Under the pieces are notes generated by a model. It saw only the letters and a list, made by a program, of their open reading frames with translations, was not told where the DNA came from and searched no databases. Of a DNA stretch of 64,000 bases, positions 1-12,100 are shown piece by piece (the first letter of the stretch is position 1; each line of letters starts with the position of its first letter). Both the position numbers and the translations under genes were made by a program. The DNA is from Lottia gigantea (taxonomy: Eukaryota; Mollusca; Gastropoda; Lottiidae), in NCBI RefSeq assembly GCF_000327385.1, contig NW_008707002.1, forward strand, positions 516,484 to 580,483, written 5' to 3'.

Positions 1-1638
1 TTGGTTTTGTTAGGTTACTTGGTATCGATTGAAAAAGTAGATAATTATATTTAACAAATTGTAATCTCTGTATCACCTACAAAAAAAACATGGGACTAGT
101 TTTCACGAGACTGGGGTAAAAAAAAAAAGTGCCTAGCAAGATTCACAAAACATTTAAGTTCATTTTCACGAGAGTGGTTGTAAGAAAGAAATAAAACTGG
201 GGCCCAGCAAGATTGACAGTAAAATACAGTATCGGTGAAAACCTCCAGTCAGTGACTATGTTTAAACTAAAATCTCGACAAGTCGGCAGGTGAGATAAGG
301 AGGGTTAATATTATTAATAACACTATAATGTTTGTTTAACCCCCTAAACACTGACCAACTTGATGTTTAATAAGTCAAATATCTGAGGCCAGGAATCTGT
401 GAATTAACACTCTTATCTCTTACCCACAGACACCTTGCCCCACCCCCCTCACGGCTTTAAACCCTTAAATCCCTTACACATCATAATCTGCAATATTAGA
501 GATTATTTTATGCTGCCACACCTGGTCTCCTCTCGGATTGTAAATTAAAATCCTTAGGGAACTTGGGACCGTAGGGGGTTGATATTCCAAAATTAGATTT
601 GACTAAGAAAGAAAAAAACAACTATATTTTACAATGATAACAACTTCCTGAGGAACCTGTCTTCCAGCTGGCCCTTCACCAAACCTCTTGGCATTGATCT
701 TTCCCGGATTATCTGTACCCATTTACAGCTGGGGTGACTAGAAGTATGAGTGAAGATGACTCATAGCAATCTCATCTCATACTGTCGACGCATGTTTCTA
801 CTATAATCCTCATCAAGACGGCTAGTTTCGGATTTGGAGATTAACATTGCAAGCGAACTCATTGAATAGTTGTTTCATAGTAGTAATTCGAGACTATACA
901 ACTCAGAATGTAGGATTATCAAGTCTCAAATCTAAAAAGGGAAAAACCCAGTGAGCTTTTACAAATTTGATTATCTATATCAATAGGAAGCGAATAGAAA
1001 AGAAAATTCAAACATTTTTATACAAAATTAAATTTGGCCTTAAAACTTTTAATAAACTTTCAACAACTTCTTTTTGTTTTTCGTCGAATTAAATATTAAA
1101 TTGTTTCATTATATAAATGGGAAAAATTAAAAAAATAGTCGTTTTCTTTCCTTAATTTCGAGTTATGTTTTTTTAAGCAGCCTGTAAACAGTAATGGCTG
1201 ACGTGGAACAACGTGAGACCGCCAAGTAATAATTAAAATTTTGTGATGCAATTTTAGACTGTATTGACTCTCTCCTTCAAAATATCTTTACACTCACGTT
1301 TGGTATTGATATCTGAAGTTTCAAATTTTATTTTAGGTTCGTAGATTTTAATATTCTTATGCAAAAGAGGGCTTCAATTAATGCACATCTTTTTAGCCGG
1401 CTGCGGTCAATAATAACAAGGTTTCGTAGCCTCCTGATACACTTGATATACTTACTGAGCAAGACTTCAGAAAGTTGATAACTCAAAACCTGTCAACCTG
1501 TCTGGTTCAAAATGAATTTTTCTTTACAGTAAAGTAGGAGTAGAAAATTATCAGTTTGACTGATCCACTAATTCTGGTGTTAAATCTTTTAAAATCAGAA
1601 CCTTGCCTTTCTGATTTCCAATCTGAGCCGAGACGAAG
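1..1638. other. Upstream region of SIL1, no gene supported
   Basis: AT-rich sequence with no open frame that I can tie to a protein family. It holds a dispersed-repeat fragment near 604-770 and presumably the SIL1 promoter and 5' UTR close to 1639. A pyrimidine-rich stretch near 1141-1155 followed by an ATG at 1194 was considered as a first exon of another gene and not accepted. Any exon of a gene lying further left would be too short for me to recognise. Confidence 0.5.
604..770 (-). repeat. Fragment of a dispersed SINE-like element (body only)
   Basis: This stretch closely matches 46690-46860 inside an HLTF-B intron. Shared blocks include the A-rich start, the core TTGGCATTGATCTTTCCC and the motif TTTACAGCTGG. 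The second copy continues into a tRNA-like head with Pol III A- and B-box motifs; this copy lacks the head and is taken as a truncated insertion. The minus orientation is inferred from the head of the other copy. Confidence 0.6.
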
Positions 1639-4600
1639 ATGAGTGTAATAATCCGAAGTATAAAAGTTGTTAATATTACGATCTGTCTCTTGTTTCTGAT
1701 TGGTTGTTATGTCAAACTTCACGTTAACAGCGAAACTCCGTCAGATAATCCCAGGACTGATTTAACAGTCGTAGACGCAGATGATGATGAAGGTAGGTTT
1801 TCAAATTCTCAATAAAGCAGGGCATGTTTGTATTTCAATAAATTCGAAGTCATTTTACAACTTGGGTTTCTATCGTGAAGCTGATATTCCCATTCACAGA
1901 AAGATTATCGTTAAAATTGATTCACCAACAAATCTCAGAAAACACAAAATATAATTATGGGATAGAAGCGTCATACGCTTCAACTCATGTTTTTATGTTT
2001 ATTATATTGATCTAGATGGTGTAGTGACAGTAGAAGAAAGTAACGGTGAAATACCGTACGATAAACTCAATGTATTTATTCCAACTAAACAATGGCAGAC
2101 TGTACAACCAGGTAGGTTACTTTCTCTAGTCATCAAACACAATCATATTCTTCTGTGAATGCATTGAGATTTTGTGATTTGAGGCTTGGAAATCGTAAAC
2201 AAACTCCCATACAAACATTCCTGTTTAGTCTTTGGAATTTTAAGATGTTTGATTATTGATCAGGTCAAGCCATTCCTGCTGGGTTACACGTTAGATTAAA
2301 TATGAAAACAGGAGAACGAGAAGCCAAATTAAACGAGGGAGATACAAAACCTAAATATTGGAAATTAGGAGAAAAACAAGGTAGAGTTTATATAGTATAT
2401 TAGGAAATTAGTATTTTTAATGCTATTATTCCATTTGAGCACTTAAAGACAATCTTAGGAGAGCAAAATTTGACCCTGAGTTAGAGGTAGAGTTAACGGA
2501 TCTTTCTTATATATTATTCATATAGAAAAGGTTTCGGAAAAAAGACATGATAATCTGTCACCTAACGTCTTAGTCAAAACCAGGAACATTTTCATCTTCT
2601 TTGATTACTTGATTCTTGATTAAACTAGTAAAATTCTGTTTATTTTGAAGGAATGGTTAATTCAGATAAAAAGACGTTTACAAGAGATGAATTAAAAAGA
2701 GCTTTAAAAGATTTTAAATCTGAAATTATTGATGATGATTCTAAACAGGTAAAACTATGAAATTAATAATATCATTTTTATTTCTGTGGACGTTACCCAG
2801 GTTATGATATTTCTGTAGGCTTTACCCAGGTTATGATATTTCTGTAGACTTTACCCAGGTTATGATATTTCTGTAGGCGTTACCCAGGTTATGATATTTC
2901 TGTAGACTTTACTCAGGTTATGATATTTCTGTAGGCGTTACCCAGGTTATGATATTTCTGTAGGCGTTACCCAGGTTATGATATTTCTGTAGACTTTACT
3001 CAGGTTATGATATTTCTGTAGGCTTTACTCAGGTTATGATATTTCTGTAGGCGTTACTCAGGTTATGATATTTCTGTAGACTTTACTCAGGTTATGATAT
3101 TTCTGTAGGCGTTACCCAGGTTATGATATTTCTGTAGGCTTTACTCAGGTTATGATATTTCTGTAGGCATTACCCAGGTTATGATATTTCTGTAGACTTT
3201 ACTCAGGTTATGATATTTCTGTGGTCCAAACAGGGAATTCTTGTAATTTAAATACAACAGCTTGAACTTGGTGTTTAAATTACAATACAATGATTATAAT
3301 CTTATCACATGGAAAGGTAATTTGTCAGATCTTTCCAACCAGCAAGCCAACAATGAAAATGATTCAAATTAAATCACCGTGTTTGATGTAAAACTGAAAA
3401 AGATATCTTTGTGCAAAATTTTAACACAAGCCGTCCACTTTATTCTTAGGTATAATATTTAATAATTAAATCACCATTCCGTTTAATGTTCAGGTCATTC
3501 CTTAAATAATTTAACTGTTACAGTCCAGGCTATTGTGTTCATTTCTTCTTAAACTACTCTATAATAAAGACTTCTTGTACATCTTGTAAATCTAGTGAAA
3601 TTATTTTCTCAGACTAGTGGTAATTTTAAAAGTTATAAAGAATTAAAAGAAGATTTTAAAAAGTTAAATATTGGTGTAAAAACAGATATTGAGATAATAA
3701 ATGATCTATTAGAGAAATTAAACCAAGAAAAACTTGATACAGAATCTCACAAATTTATTCTGAGTGACTTGGAATATTATCTTCATCAGGTAAGGGGCAT
3801 AACTCTTTTTTCTTGATTCTTTCTTGGACTTACGAATTATGAATATTTCAATCAATCCAGCAGAATTGGAGGTTCAGGATTTTTTGCAGTCACAATAATC
3901 TGACAAAATTCTTCATAAACCCTTCTCATACAGTTTGTTAATCATTTTATCAAAAAGAGCAATCTAACTATTTTAATGACCTAGAACATGTGTTGTTTAA
4001 CAATTTCTTCAGATCATGGATATAAAGTAGATTATCATTATTTATTTTTAGATTGATAATGCTGTATATTTCTGTGATATTAGGGGTATGGAGTTATTAT
4101 TAAAATATTTAAACAGTACGCAGGATGAGATTCGATCTGAAACAGCTCTAGTTATAGGTTCAGCTTTACAAAGGTATAAAACTTAGTTTTTTTCAAGCTC
4201 AATGAAGGCTCAGTGGTTAGGGTTAGAATTAAGTTGCCAATTAACTTGAATAAAATCAACTTTATTAAAACATCCATCTGACTTACAAGCACAAGGTTCT
4301 ACTTTATTTCTATTCCTGCTTCATGCGTTGTGCCTTGTCCTTTTCCATCTTTATTTAACTGATAATGTCCAAAACCAATGTTTAGTGATATTTCTTTTTT
4401 CTTTTTTTATTTCAGCAATCCCAAGGCTCAAATATCGGCATTAGAAACTGGACTGATGCAGCCTTTAATACGATTGATTTCATTGGATAAATCTACAGCA
4501 TTGAGGAAACGTTATTTGTATGCCTTGTCCTCATTGGTTCGTCACTTTCCCTACGCCCAATTAAAATTCGTACAATACGGAGGGCTGTCTGTGTTTAGTA

Positions 4601-6076
4601 AACTATTTGAGGAGAGTGGAACAGAAAGTTTACAAATTAAAGTTATAACTCTGTTAAATGATTTACTGCAAGAAAAAGTAAGGTTTTAAGAATTATTATA
4701 CATTTTCAAATTGTTTTCCTTGTAAATTCAATGTTAAGAGGTTTGGTCAACGACTGGATTATCCTGATTTTATATTTGTTAGAGTATTAAATGTATGTTT
4801 AAATTATTTCAGATTTTAACAGAGAATGACCCACAAGACAATCAAAATTACAGAGAAAAATTAAAACAGTATCAAAAGTGAGTTTACATTTTAGTCTCTG
4901 CTTCTATCAATGTTTCATATCTTTACTTCTATCATCTTGAGGTCTTCACTATCCTTTTCAAATCCAGTTGTAATAGTCTGAGATCCATCAGCAAAAAATT
5001 TTTTTATTTGGTGTCTCCTGTCAGTGATACAGTTCAGATGGGCTGGGCTGACACGGAGAAACATCTTCTTTCATAAATTTGACAATAAACTGAGGCCCCA
5101 TGTCCTACAGGTTTTGCAAGTTTAAGGTCTCGTGACAGTCAGAATTCGAAAAGAGAGAGTTAAGCAGCTTACCAACAAAATTATCTAATTGCCCATAGCG
5201 TGTCGTCTTCATTAGCCCAATCAGGAGCAGGCAAAGTAAAACATAAACTCAATCTAATTTCCAAAATAAAACTAAATACAATTTACTCTGGATATATTGA
5301 CAAAGTTAAAAGGTCTGTTAAAATTAAAGTGTTGATTTTAAAGTTGTTGAGACCAATACTTAGTTATCAGTGATTAAGTTTGATTGTTCAGTGTCTAAAA
5401 TCAATCAATAATATTGATCTATTGGTTGTTGATCTGTTATTGTTTATTGACTATAGATCTATCATTCTGTTTATCTACCAGAGGTTATAAGTAGGGATTT
5501 ATGATAATATATTCAGTTTCTGATATTGTCACCTTAGACATTGTTTTTCCTAATAGCCTGTCTGAGGCCATTGTCCCTCATTGCACACTGCTTGGCTTGA
5601 CTTGCCTGTTGTCTGTTATAGCTTTTTAATGTGTAATAAAACTTCTATTTTTTTTCTTTGATAACTTGCACTCTTTTCCTAAATTGTTTGATATTTATTA
5701 CATACAAGGATCTGAACTCAAACTTTCTGACAAGCCAAAGATGTTTTACTCCATTATGTCAAGAAATCAGTTTTGAAACTTTATTTTTCNCAGAGTGAAT
5801 GTAAAAGATGAGATGATAAAGACTGGTTGGTGTAAATTAATACCTTCGTTACTAGAACTTCCTGATCACGATAGTCGCGAAAAAATTATCATTGCCATGA
5901 CAACATTACAGACATCATGTTGGAATGAATTTGTAAAATATCGACCAGTGTTGACGAGGTTGTCGAAAGAGTACGAGAGATTATCTCATGAAGATGTCAC
6001 AGATTCTTATTTTACAGATCTTCAAAAAATAATTCAAAATTTACTGGATAATTTAAATAAGAAGATTGAATTATAG
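1639..6076 (+). CDS. SIL1: SIL1, ER nucleotide exchange factor for the Hsp70 BiP
   Basis: SIL1 releases ADP from the ER chaperone BiP/Kar2 so that it can begin a new folding cycle. Nine exons join in phase: 1639-1792, 2016-2111, 2264-2380, 2651-2748, 3613-3789, 4052-4173, 4416-4677, 4813-4877 and 5794-6076. They give 457 residues, close to the 461 of human SIL1. The first exon encodes a signal peptide with hydrophobic core [13 protein letters not shown], which decides the start. Exons 2-3 carry the family block [20 protein letters not shown] followed by [16 protein letters not shown]. The rest is the helical armadillo-like region, including [16 protein letters not shown] and [17 protein letters not shown]. 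The C-terminus is KKIEL, which resembles a KDEL-type retrieval signal. An ambiguous base (N) lies at 5790, four bases before the last exon. The gene is convergent with the bL36m gene. Identification is firm; exact edges of the small exons are by eye. Confidence 0.95.
2797..3222 (+). repeat. 29-bp minisatellite in SIL1 intron 4
   Basis: About 15 head-to-tail copies of a 29-bp unit around the core CCAGGTTATGATATTTCTG lie in the intron between the exons ending at 2748 and starting at 3613. Variation is mostly limited to a few positions (GGCGTTACCC against GACTTTACTC). Both an acceptor-like TTTCTGTAG and a donor-like CCAGGTTATG recur in every unit. Confidence 0.95.
5060..5230 (+). repeat. Dispersed repeat, family with copies near 6710 and 60010
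   Basis: Lies in the last SIL1 intron. It shares with the other two copies an ordered set of blocks: ACAATAAACTGAGGCCC, then a TGTCCTACAGG-like block, and TCTTCATTAGCCCAA at the right. The ordered but diverged blocks look like an old SINE-type insertion. I cannot assign a named family without a repeat library. Confidence 0.45.
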
Positions 6077-6479
6077 TATCTTGTTGTACAATGTATTACA
6101 TATCATATTATTTATCTTCAGTCTTTAGGTCTGTCTTCACTAGTCTCATCTTTTACAAATTCCTTTCCCTCATTGCACACTGCTAATCTTCATTAGCTCA
6201 AGTGACTCTTAATCATTTATATACTATTATGTAATAACAAATAATAATCATGTATAAATGTTGTTTTGGATTTCGGGTTTTGTTTTACTGTTCGGATTGT
6301 TAATTCTTGATTTATTTATATCAGGATAATATTTTTGGTTTTGAGGTCTATGTTAGAAGTACTACAAATTCCTAATTTAACATTGAAACCTTTACTTTAG
6401 TGATCACCACTTTAACATTGTGTCAGTGTCTTCTGTTGAATAGTTACTTATTATCAAGCTATTATGAATTTTGTCTTGT

Positions 6480-6545
6480 ACATCTTCACAATGTCAAGCT
6501 ATTATGAATTTTTTCTTTTGTAATAAATTGACATTGTGAAGATGT
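6480..6545 (+). promoter_or_regulatory. Perfect 18-bp hairpin enclosing an AATAAA signal, SIL1 3' region
   Basis: The arms 6480-6497 (ACATCTTCACAATGTCAA) and 6528-6545 are perfect inverted repeats. The 30-base loop ends in AATAAA at 6522-6527, just before the right arm. The position, about 450 bases after the SIL1 stop codon, fits a polyadenylation signal, but no transcript end can be seen from sequence alone. Confidence 0.45.
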
Positions 6546-6709
6546 CACCATTGCTGTTTAATCGTGTAAAAATATCTGTATCTAATATGTTAGTAAAAAT
6601 AATCTCTTTTATTAATCGTTAAGTTTTGTTTTATGCCACAAACTATTTTATTGACCCTTTATCAATTAATAGATGAGACTGTAGTTCACTTTATCCAAAT
6701 AGCTGACGT

Positions 6710-6830
6710 GGGAAAAGTGTCTTGTCGTTCTGGTTGGACAATAAACTAAGGCCCTGTGTGCTGCAGACAGTACATGTTAAAGATCCCTGGAAATTGAAGA
6801 AGAATATGCTAATGCCAATGTCCTGGCAAA
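6710..6830 (+). repeat. Dispersed repeat copy in the SIL1/bL36m intergenic region
   Basis: Shares with 60010-60195 the blocks TGTCTTGTC, a TAAGCCCTGT-like block and the core CATGTTAAAGATCCCTGG. It belongs to the same family as 5060-5230 and separates the convergent 3' ends of SIL1 and the bL36m gene. Confidence 0.45.
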
Positions 6831-7153
6831 GAAAAGTAAGACATAAAATTTAGTTAGAATTCAACTTATGGAAGATAGTTAAAACATAAAAAATAAATAG
6901 TAGGTCCTCATACTTTTAATTCACTCTATTACAATTGAAAATAAACACAGTTAATATAACATCAAATCATACTTTTATCAATCAATTTTACAGTTTTTAT
7001 ACCAATATACTACCGTAGTATTCACATTTTGACCTTTGACCTTCTTTAATGCACTTTAATTAGTCCCATATCAGATCCTAAACAACATTTCTAAAACTAG
7101 ATGAGGATTTTATATCAAAAAATGTTAACAGATGATACAAACTTCTATCAATT

Positions 7154-7714
7154 TTATACAGTTGTTCCTAGTTTATCAGCAAACCAATTAAAATTCTCAA
7201 CATCTTTATCTCCTACTTTATAATAGCGATCACGATGATGCGTCCAAAACGCAGCCCTCACTACATTCCCCTTTGAGTAGTCATCTTTATATAACTTCCA
7301 TTTCGCTAATTTCTGCATCTGTTTATGGCGTCCTTTCGATTTACATTCAACATATAACCGACCGCGACGTTTAACAAAATAACAGGCTCTACATCGAAGT
7401 CGTAGCAGGTCTTTTACTTTATAATTCCGTACTTGGTTGATATTAATTTCTGGTTTACGGTCCGTATTTAACAAGTTGAAAGATGAACCTCGGATAGTTT
7501 TGGTGCAATTTCCTCCAATATTTAAAACACTAAAGTTACGAACTGTCTGTTGTAGTGGTGGTTGTAGATAAGTCTGTTGGGAAATAGAGAGTGGTATCTT
7601 CGGAACAGTTCCACTTGTCTTACCAACTGACAGCAGACTTGTCTTACCAACTGACAGCAGTGTAGACATTGGACCAAGTTTTAAATTGTTAAGTTGTCTT
7701 ATTAATGAAGCCAT
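7154..7714 (-). CDS. MRPL36: Mitochondrial ribosomal protein bL36m
   Basis: A protein of the large subunit of the mitochondrial ribosome. The family core at about residues 96-132 reads VKDLLRLRCRACYFVKRRGR followed by LYVECKSKGRHKQMQK. It contains the C-x2-C, later Cys and His of the bL36 zinc ribbon. I chose the ATG at 7714 (MASLIRQLNNLKL) because the sequence before it reads TTTCCAG, a likely 3' splice site of a 5' UTR intron; the open frame continues slightly upstream. The N-terminus is basic and poorly conserved, as expected of a mitochondrial import region, and includes a direct tandem duplication of LLSVGKTS. About 50 residues follow the zinc ribbon, whereas bacterial and human bL36 end soon after the ribbon. 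The tail is rich in aromatic and basic residues (FWTHHRDRYYKVGDKDVENF). The coding part is one exon of 186 residues. Confidence 0.88.
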   Translation of the reverse strand: MASLIRQLNNLKLGPMSTLLSVGKTSLLSVGKTSGTVPKIPLSISQQTYLQPPLQQTVRNFSVLNIGGNCTKTIRGSSFNLLNTDRKPEININQVRNYKVKDLLRLRCRACYFVKRRGRLYVECKSKGRHKQMQKLAKWKLYKDDYSKGNVVRAAFWTHHRDRYYKVGDKDVENFNWFADKLGTTV

Positions 7715-8445
7715 CTTGACCTGGAAAGAAAACAACCTAGGGGACAATCATGTCTACAGTAAACAAAATAAACCAAACAACCGAGTTATACCAATGTGCA
7801 CATAATAATAAAATACTGAAGTAATCTAGAAGCAATTAGTCTTTGTGCTTAATACAAATCAATGGTCAGGTATATCTATTGACAGTAAATATTTCCTTTA
7901 TGACTTTGCTAACTTTTATCTGACCGTAGGAATGCACAGAAATCTGTTCACACTATTATTTCTAATGAAGCATCCTTGAAATTGAGAACTAGAGCATTCG
8001 GCTGTTAAAAGACAATGTTTACAGCATGGCGTTCGAGTGTTTGCAATAAACTTCACGTGCTTATTTCATAACAGCGACTTTAAAATGTTACCTGATACAA
8101 AAACAGCCTTCAAATTATTTCATTCGGCTGATAAATCAATGCTTTTCTTTCAAATCTTTCACATTTTCTCTTCCTAAAGTTATTCAATGCTTGATATTGA
8201 CAAGGGCAAATAACTCTCATCGTCAATTCAAGGGACGTAACTCATGACTCAATTTCTTTCAGACCACAACTAAATTCTAGCTGACTACTCTGGCAAGAAC
8301 AGGGCTGCAACCTTAAAGTTTCTAATATAACATGGTTTATTAACCTGAAATTCCCTTTTGATGAGTCAATATAGATCATAATATTCATTTGGTGTCGAAA
8401 GCCTATCTAGGTTTGTCAACTCCATCATGGAATCTCCATGACGTC

Positions 8446-8543
8446 ACTTTCAGAGAGTCCACATTGTTAATATTGCTTATTTGGTGTTTAGGTTTGTCAA
8501 CTCAGCATCCCTTTCAGAGAGTCCACATAGTTAGTAATGTTTA
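8446..8543 (+). repeat. Stray copies of the 64-bp ATP9 intron 1 repeat unit
   Basis: The block TTTCAGAGAGTCCACATAG with the neighbouring AGGTTTGTCAACTCAGCATC matches the monomers at 19483-20200. Another diverged copy sits near 63207. This shows that the unit is a dispersed sequence and not unique to the intron array. Confidence 0.7.
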
Positions 8544-8995
8544 TTGAGAACACATACATGGTATTCAACATGATACAAAGTTTAAATTTTGCAGAAATTA
8601 ATGAAAGTTTACCCCAGCATGGTTTCAGGGTACACAAATAAATAATTCAAGTCATAAATGTTTACATCTTAGATACAGTTTTCAACTTTATACAAAATAC
8701 AAATAAAATAAATTAAGGGACAAGTTTATAGGATAGAATTCGAATAAAAAAATTAATGAAAAGTTGAAGAAAGGATGTTTTTACAAAAGAAAAGAAATTG
8801 GGAGAGAAGTTAGTATATGAAGAATAAAATACTTTGGTTAGAGAATTAAAGAGTAAGGGTACAGATGTTAATAAATACAGGGGTTATTAGCAGAAGGTTA
8901 TTTTATAAAAGTATTAGGAGTTAAGAGTATAAAAATGTATTTATCACAAGGTATTGAATTATAGAAGGTATAGGGAGATAAATTAAGAGATAAGT

Positions 8996-9001
8996 TTTAT
9001 T
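8996..9001 (-). promoter_or_regulatory. Candidate polyadenylation signal of the ATP9-like gene
   Basis: AATAAA on the minus strand, about 195 bases after the ATP9-like stop codon at 9196-9198. Position and sequence fit a cleavage signal; other AATAAA words lie further left. Confidence 0.4.
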
Positions 9002-9195
9002 TAACTTGAGAATATGGTCAGTTTAAAAAGAATAAGCTGTGAACATGGATTATGAAAATAAATTCAGTACAAAGTTTTGAAAGAAAGAAAGAAAGAACAA
9101 GAGACAAGTTTAAACTGGAGAAGACAGAGGTTATATAAAATAATAAGCAGTTAACATGGCTTATGAAAATAGAGTGTTTTTGATAAAAAAATAAA

Positions 9196-12100
9196 TTAAG
9201 GGGCTAGTTTGGAGTAAACAGGGGGAGAGAATTTTTTTCGGAGATATTTCAGCACGTAGAGTGGAATACAGCTAACAGAAGTTATCACCAAAACTTTCCA
9301 AACAAAATCCCACGTCTGTAAAAACTTGGTGTCTGAAACAAAGAAGGAATAAGATGAAGAACATTAACACAACGAGAAAAAAGGCAAAATTACACACTGA
9401 CATGTTGTTTATATAATGCTCTCTATAGAATTAGTCACAGTTGGATTTTGCTACGTGTCCCAGAGAGAGAGAACAACATTTAGAGCTTCTCAAGTAGATC
9501 TAATTTCAATATAGACCATAGAAATTTAACTCTTACCAAAATAATCTTTGAGAACATACAGAGAAGCAATATAAATTCCTAAACTAAATATTTCAGCCAC
9601 GATCATTAAATAATGCCAAGTTCGTATCGTCAAGGCAACCATTAGTAGCTCCGTTAATATTAACGAGGTGAACGTTATAGAAACAACGTGAATGAATTCT
9701 TCTTCAAATAGAAGTAAAGCACCATACATTATTATACCACCTAAAATAATAATATTATTCACTTGATAAGAATTTATCTTCTAATTTAAAATTCTCCACA
9801 GCCTAATAATAGTGGGATATTTTACACTGATAGATTTTTAACTGTAGTAAGATTAAAACTACATTTAGAACGAGATCAAGTAACAAGGGAATATATGATG
9901 GTATAAAACACTTCTTAAATAACACTAACATTTCAATACAATTTACACTGTCGTCATCAGATGAAATAAAGAAAGAGGGAGTAAACATGAGAATATTTAG
10001 CATTAACTGGAGTTTATCTTGTACTGTTGAAAAACGCCATATTTGAAATTAGAACGTGAGAACATGAGATATTAAACCAGCTTACCTTGATAAATACTGA
10101 TTAAAACCCACATAAAAAATGTTTTAAATGATAATGAACGTCCCTGAAACAAATAAGATAAAATCAATTAAATTGATAGTCTACTATGGTTAAGTACCAT
10201 TAATTAAGTGTTTAGCTGAAGGAATAATTCAGTAACTTTGGTCAGGCGTTCTGTAACTAGCCTGTTTGTACCGGGCAGCTATCATCCCTTTTCTTTGACG
10301 TTCTCTTTCTAACAAGTGGTTTTTAGAGTATCTGCTAGCCAAGCCCCGCCAGTGTTTCTGTGATTGATATAATATATAAGACAATTTGTACCTTAGTTAG
10401 TTCTTTATATAACTCAGGATAAGTCATGGCTATTGCCGCAGACACGTCTTTATCCAGGACCAATGAAAACACAGGATACATTGTGTAAATAGTAGCATAG
10501 CTAAAAATAGAATAAATCGACCAATGAAAATACAGGATACATCGTGTAAATAGTAGCATAGCTAAAAATAGAATAAATCAACCAATGAAAACACAGGATA
10601 CATTGTGTTTGGAGAGTCAACATAGCTATTACTGGTTCTTGGGGTTTACCAACTTGCCCTCCCTCTCAGGTAGTATTTAGCTTGTCTCAAGCTAACACAA
10701 CTATTTTTGGAATACAACCATCCAATACTGAACATTAACTATAAGTAAAAAAAGTAAACACAGTGAACAGGAGTAGAAAGGAGAATATTCTCAAGGTACT
10801 TACCCAATCATGAGAAAGCCAGGGAAAAGAGCAATGGAAGCGAAGTAGAAGACAGAGACGAATACAGCCTGCATGACTGTTATAATTAAACCACGGTGAA
10901 TTACAAACTGACTTAACGAAGCTGATCTTTTATAACTAAAATAAACAATACAATATGTTATATAAAAATAAATATCAATATTTGAAAGTTGTAAAGAGGA
11001 ATGGGGTTATCAAATTTCGCCTGTTTCAACTTCTCATATGTACAATATATATCCTAACATTTCAGTATCACTTCACACCAGAATGCTGATATTTCCCTGG
11101 TTAAAACTTCCATAATAATAGATGAAGTTTGTTAGAGAGGATTACTGATGTTTTATGTTTTGTGCACAAATAGCTGAATTTCAACAAAATATATTTAATC
11201 ATGAAATATAATAAACCATACCTGTTTCTACCATGTACCATCAATAATCTACCAATATGACTGAACTGAGTGATAGAGAAATCAGCTGCCAGTGACGCTT
11301 GTTTACCTTCCTATAAAATATAATAAATAAATTAATAATTCATGGTGCAATTTTCGGCTTTTCCGTTTCAACCAACTTCCGGTTGTTAATGATCAGTCTA
11401 ATTTCTATAGGGAGCTAGCCAACCTTGGCAAATTTCCTGTCATTTTATAAAGGTAATGATAAGCCTGTGACCCCCACCCATTCACAATTCTGTGACCCCT
11501 ACTCTTCTTTCCCAAAATGAAAGGATTAGAATGTCACCTACCTTACCCACAATACCAATTCCTGCGTTAGCCGCTTGTATCATACTAACATCATTTCCTC
11601 CATCACCTGGTAGAAAAAATACACCATTCTCTTATTAAAATCATTTATGGAAACCAATAATATTTCTATAGAGTAAGACAAGTAAGCATGCTCTGTCTTG
11701 CTACAGAAATCAATAATATTTCTACAGAGTAAGACAAGTAAGTATGCTGTGTTTTGCTACAGAAACCAATAATGTGTCATACCTATAGCTGAGGTTCTCT
11801 TTCCAGTGTGAACACGTAATAATTTAACTATTTCAGCTTTCTGAGTTGGTGAACATCTACAAACTACGACAGCCGGACATTGACAGGCTAGTTCTACAAA
11901 TTCATGTTCATAATACTTTAAACAGATCTGAAATACAAATTAATAGAAATTATAAAATAAACCATAGATTAGAAATATTAAAACAGAACTTGAATCATGT
12001 TGTTACTCAGAGTTTCACGCTATGAGATTCAAAATAATTAATAAATCCCCTAGCAAACCAAATAAGCTTACATGAGCCATACGCTTTATCTTAAGGTAGA

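Larger units (their letters stand above)
7715..9195. other. Region between the bL36m gene and the ATP9-like gene
   Basis: No coding exon is supported. It should hold the promoter and 5' UTR exon of the bL36m gene on its left and the 3' UTR of the ATP9-like gene on its right, since both lie on the minus strand. Near 8446-8543 are about 1.5 copies of the unit that forms the 64-bp array at 19483-20200. The right part is purine-rich on the plus strand. Confidence 0.5.

Noticed and set aside
1194-1212. Possible first exon MADVEQ with donor GTGAGA, after a pyrimidine-rich stretch, like the start of a ribosomal protein uS19 gene
   Set aside because: No downstream exon of such a protein is found before or within SIL1, and six codons are not evidence enough.
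9803-10003. 66-residue minus-strand frame between two ATP9 exons
   Set aside because: The flanking exons join in phase without it and the ATP9 protein has no insert at this place.
11999-12030. TTGTTACTCAGAGTTTCA motif repeated near 30305 and, inverted, near 57915
   Set aside because: A short dispersed sequence shared by three introns; too little sequence to define an element.
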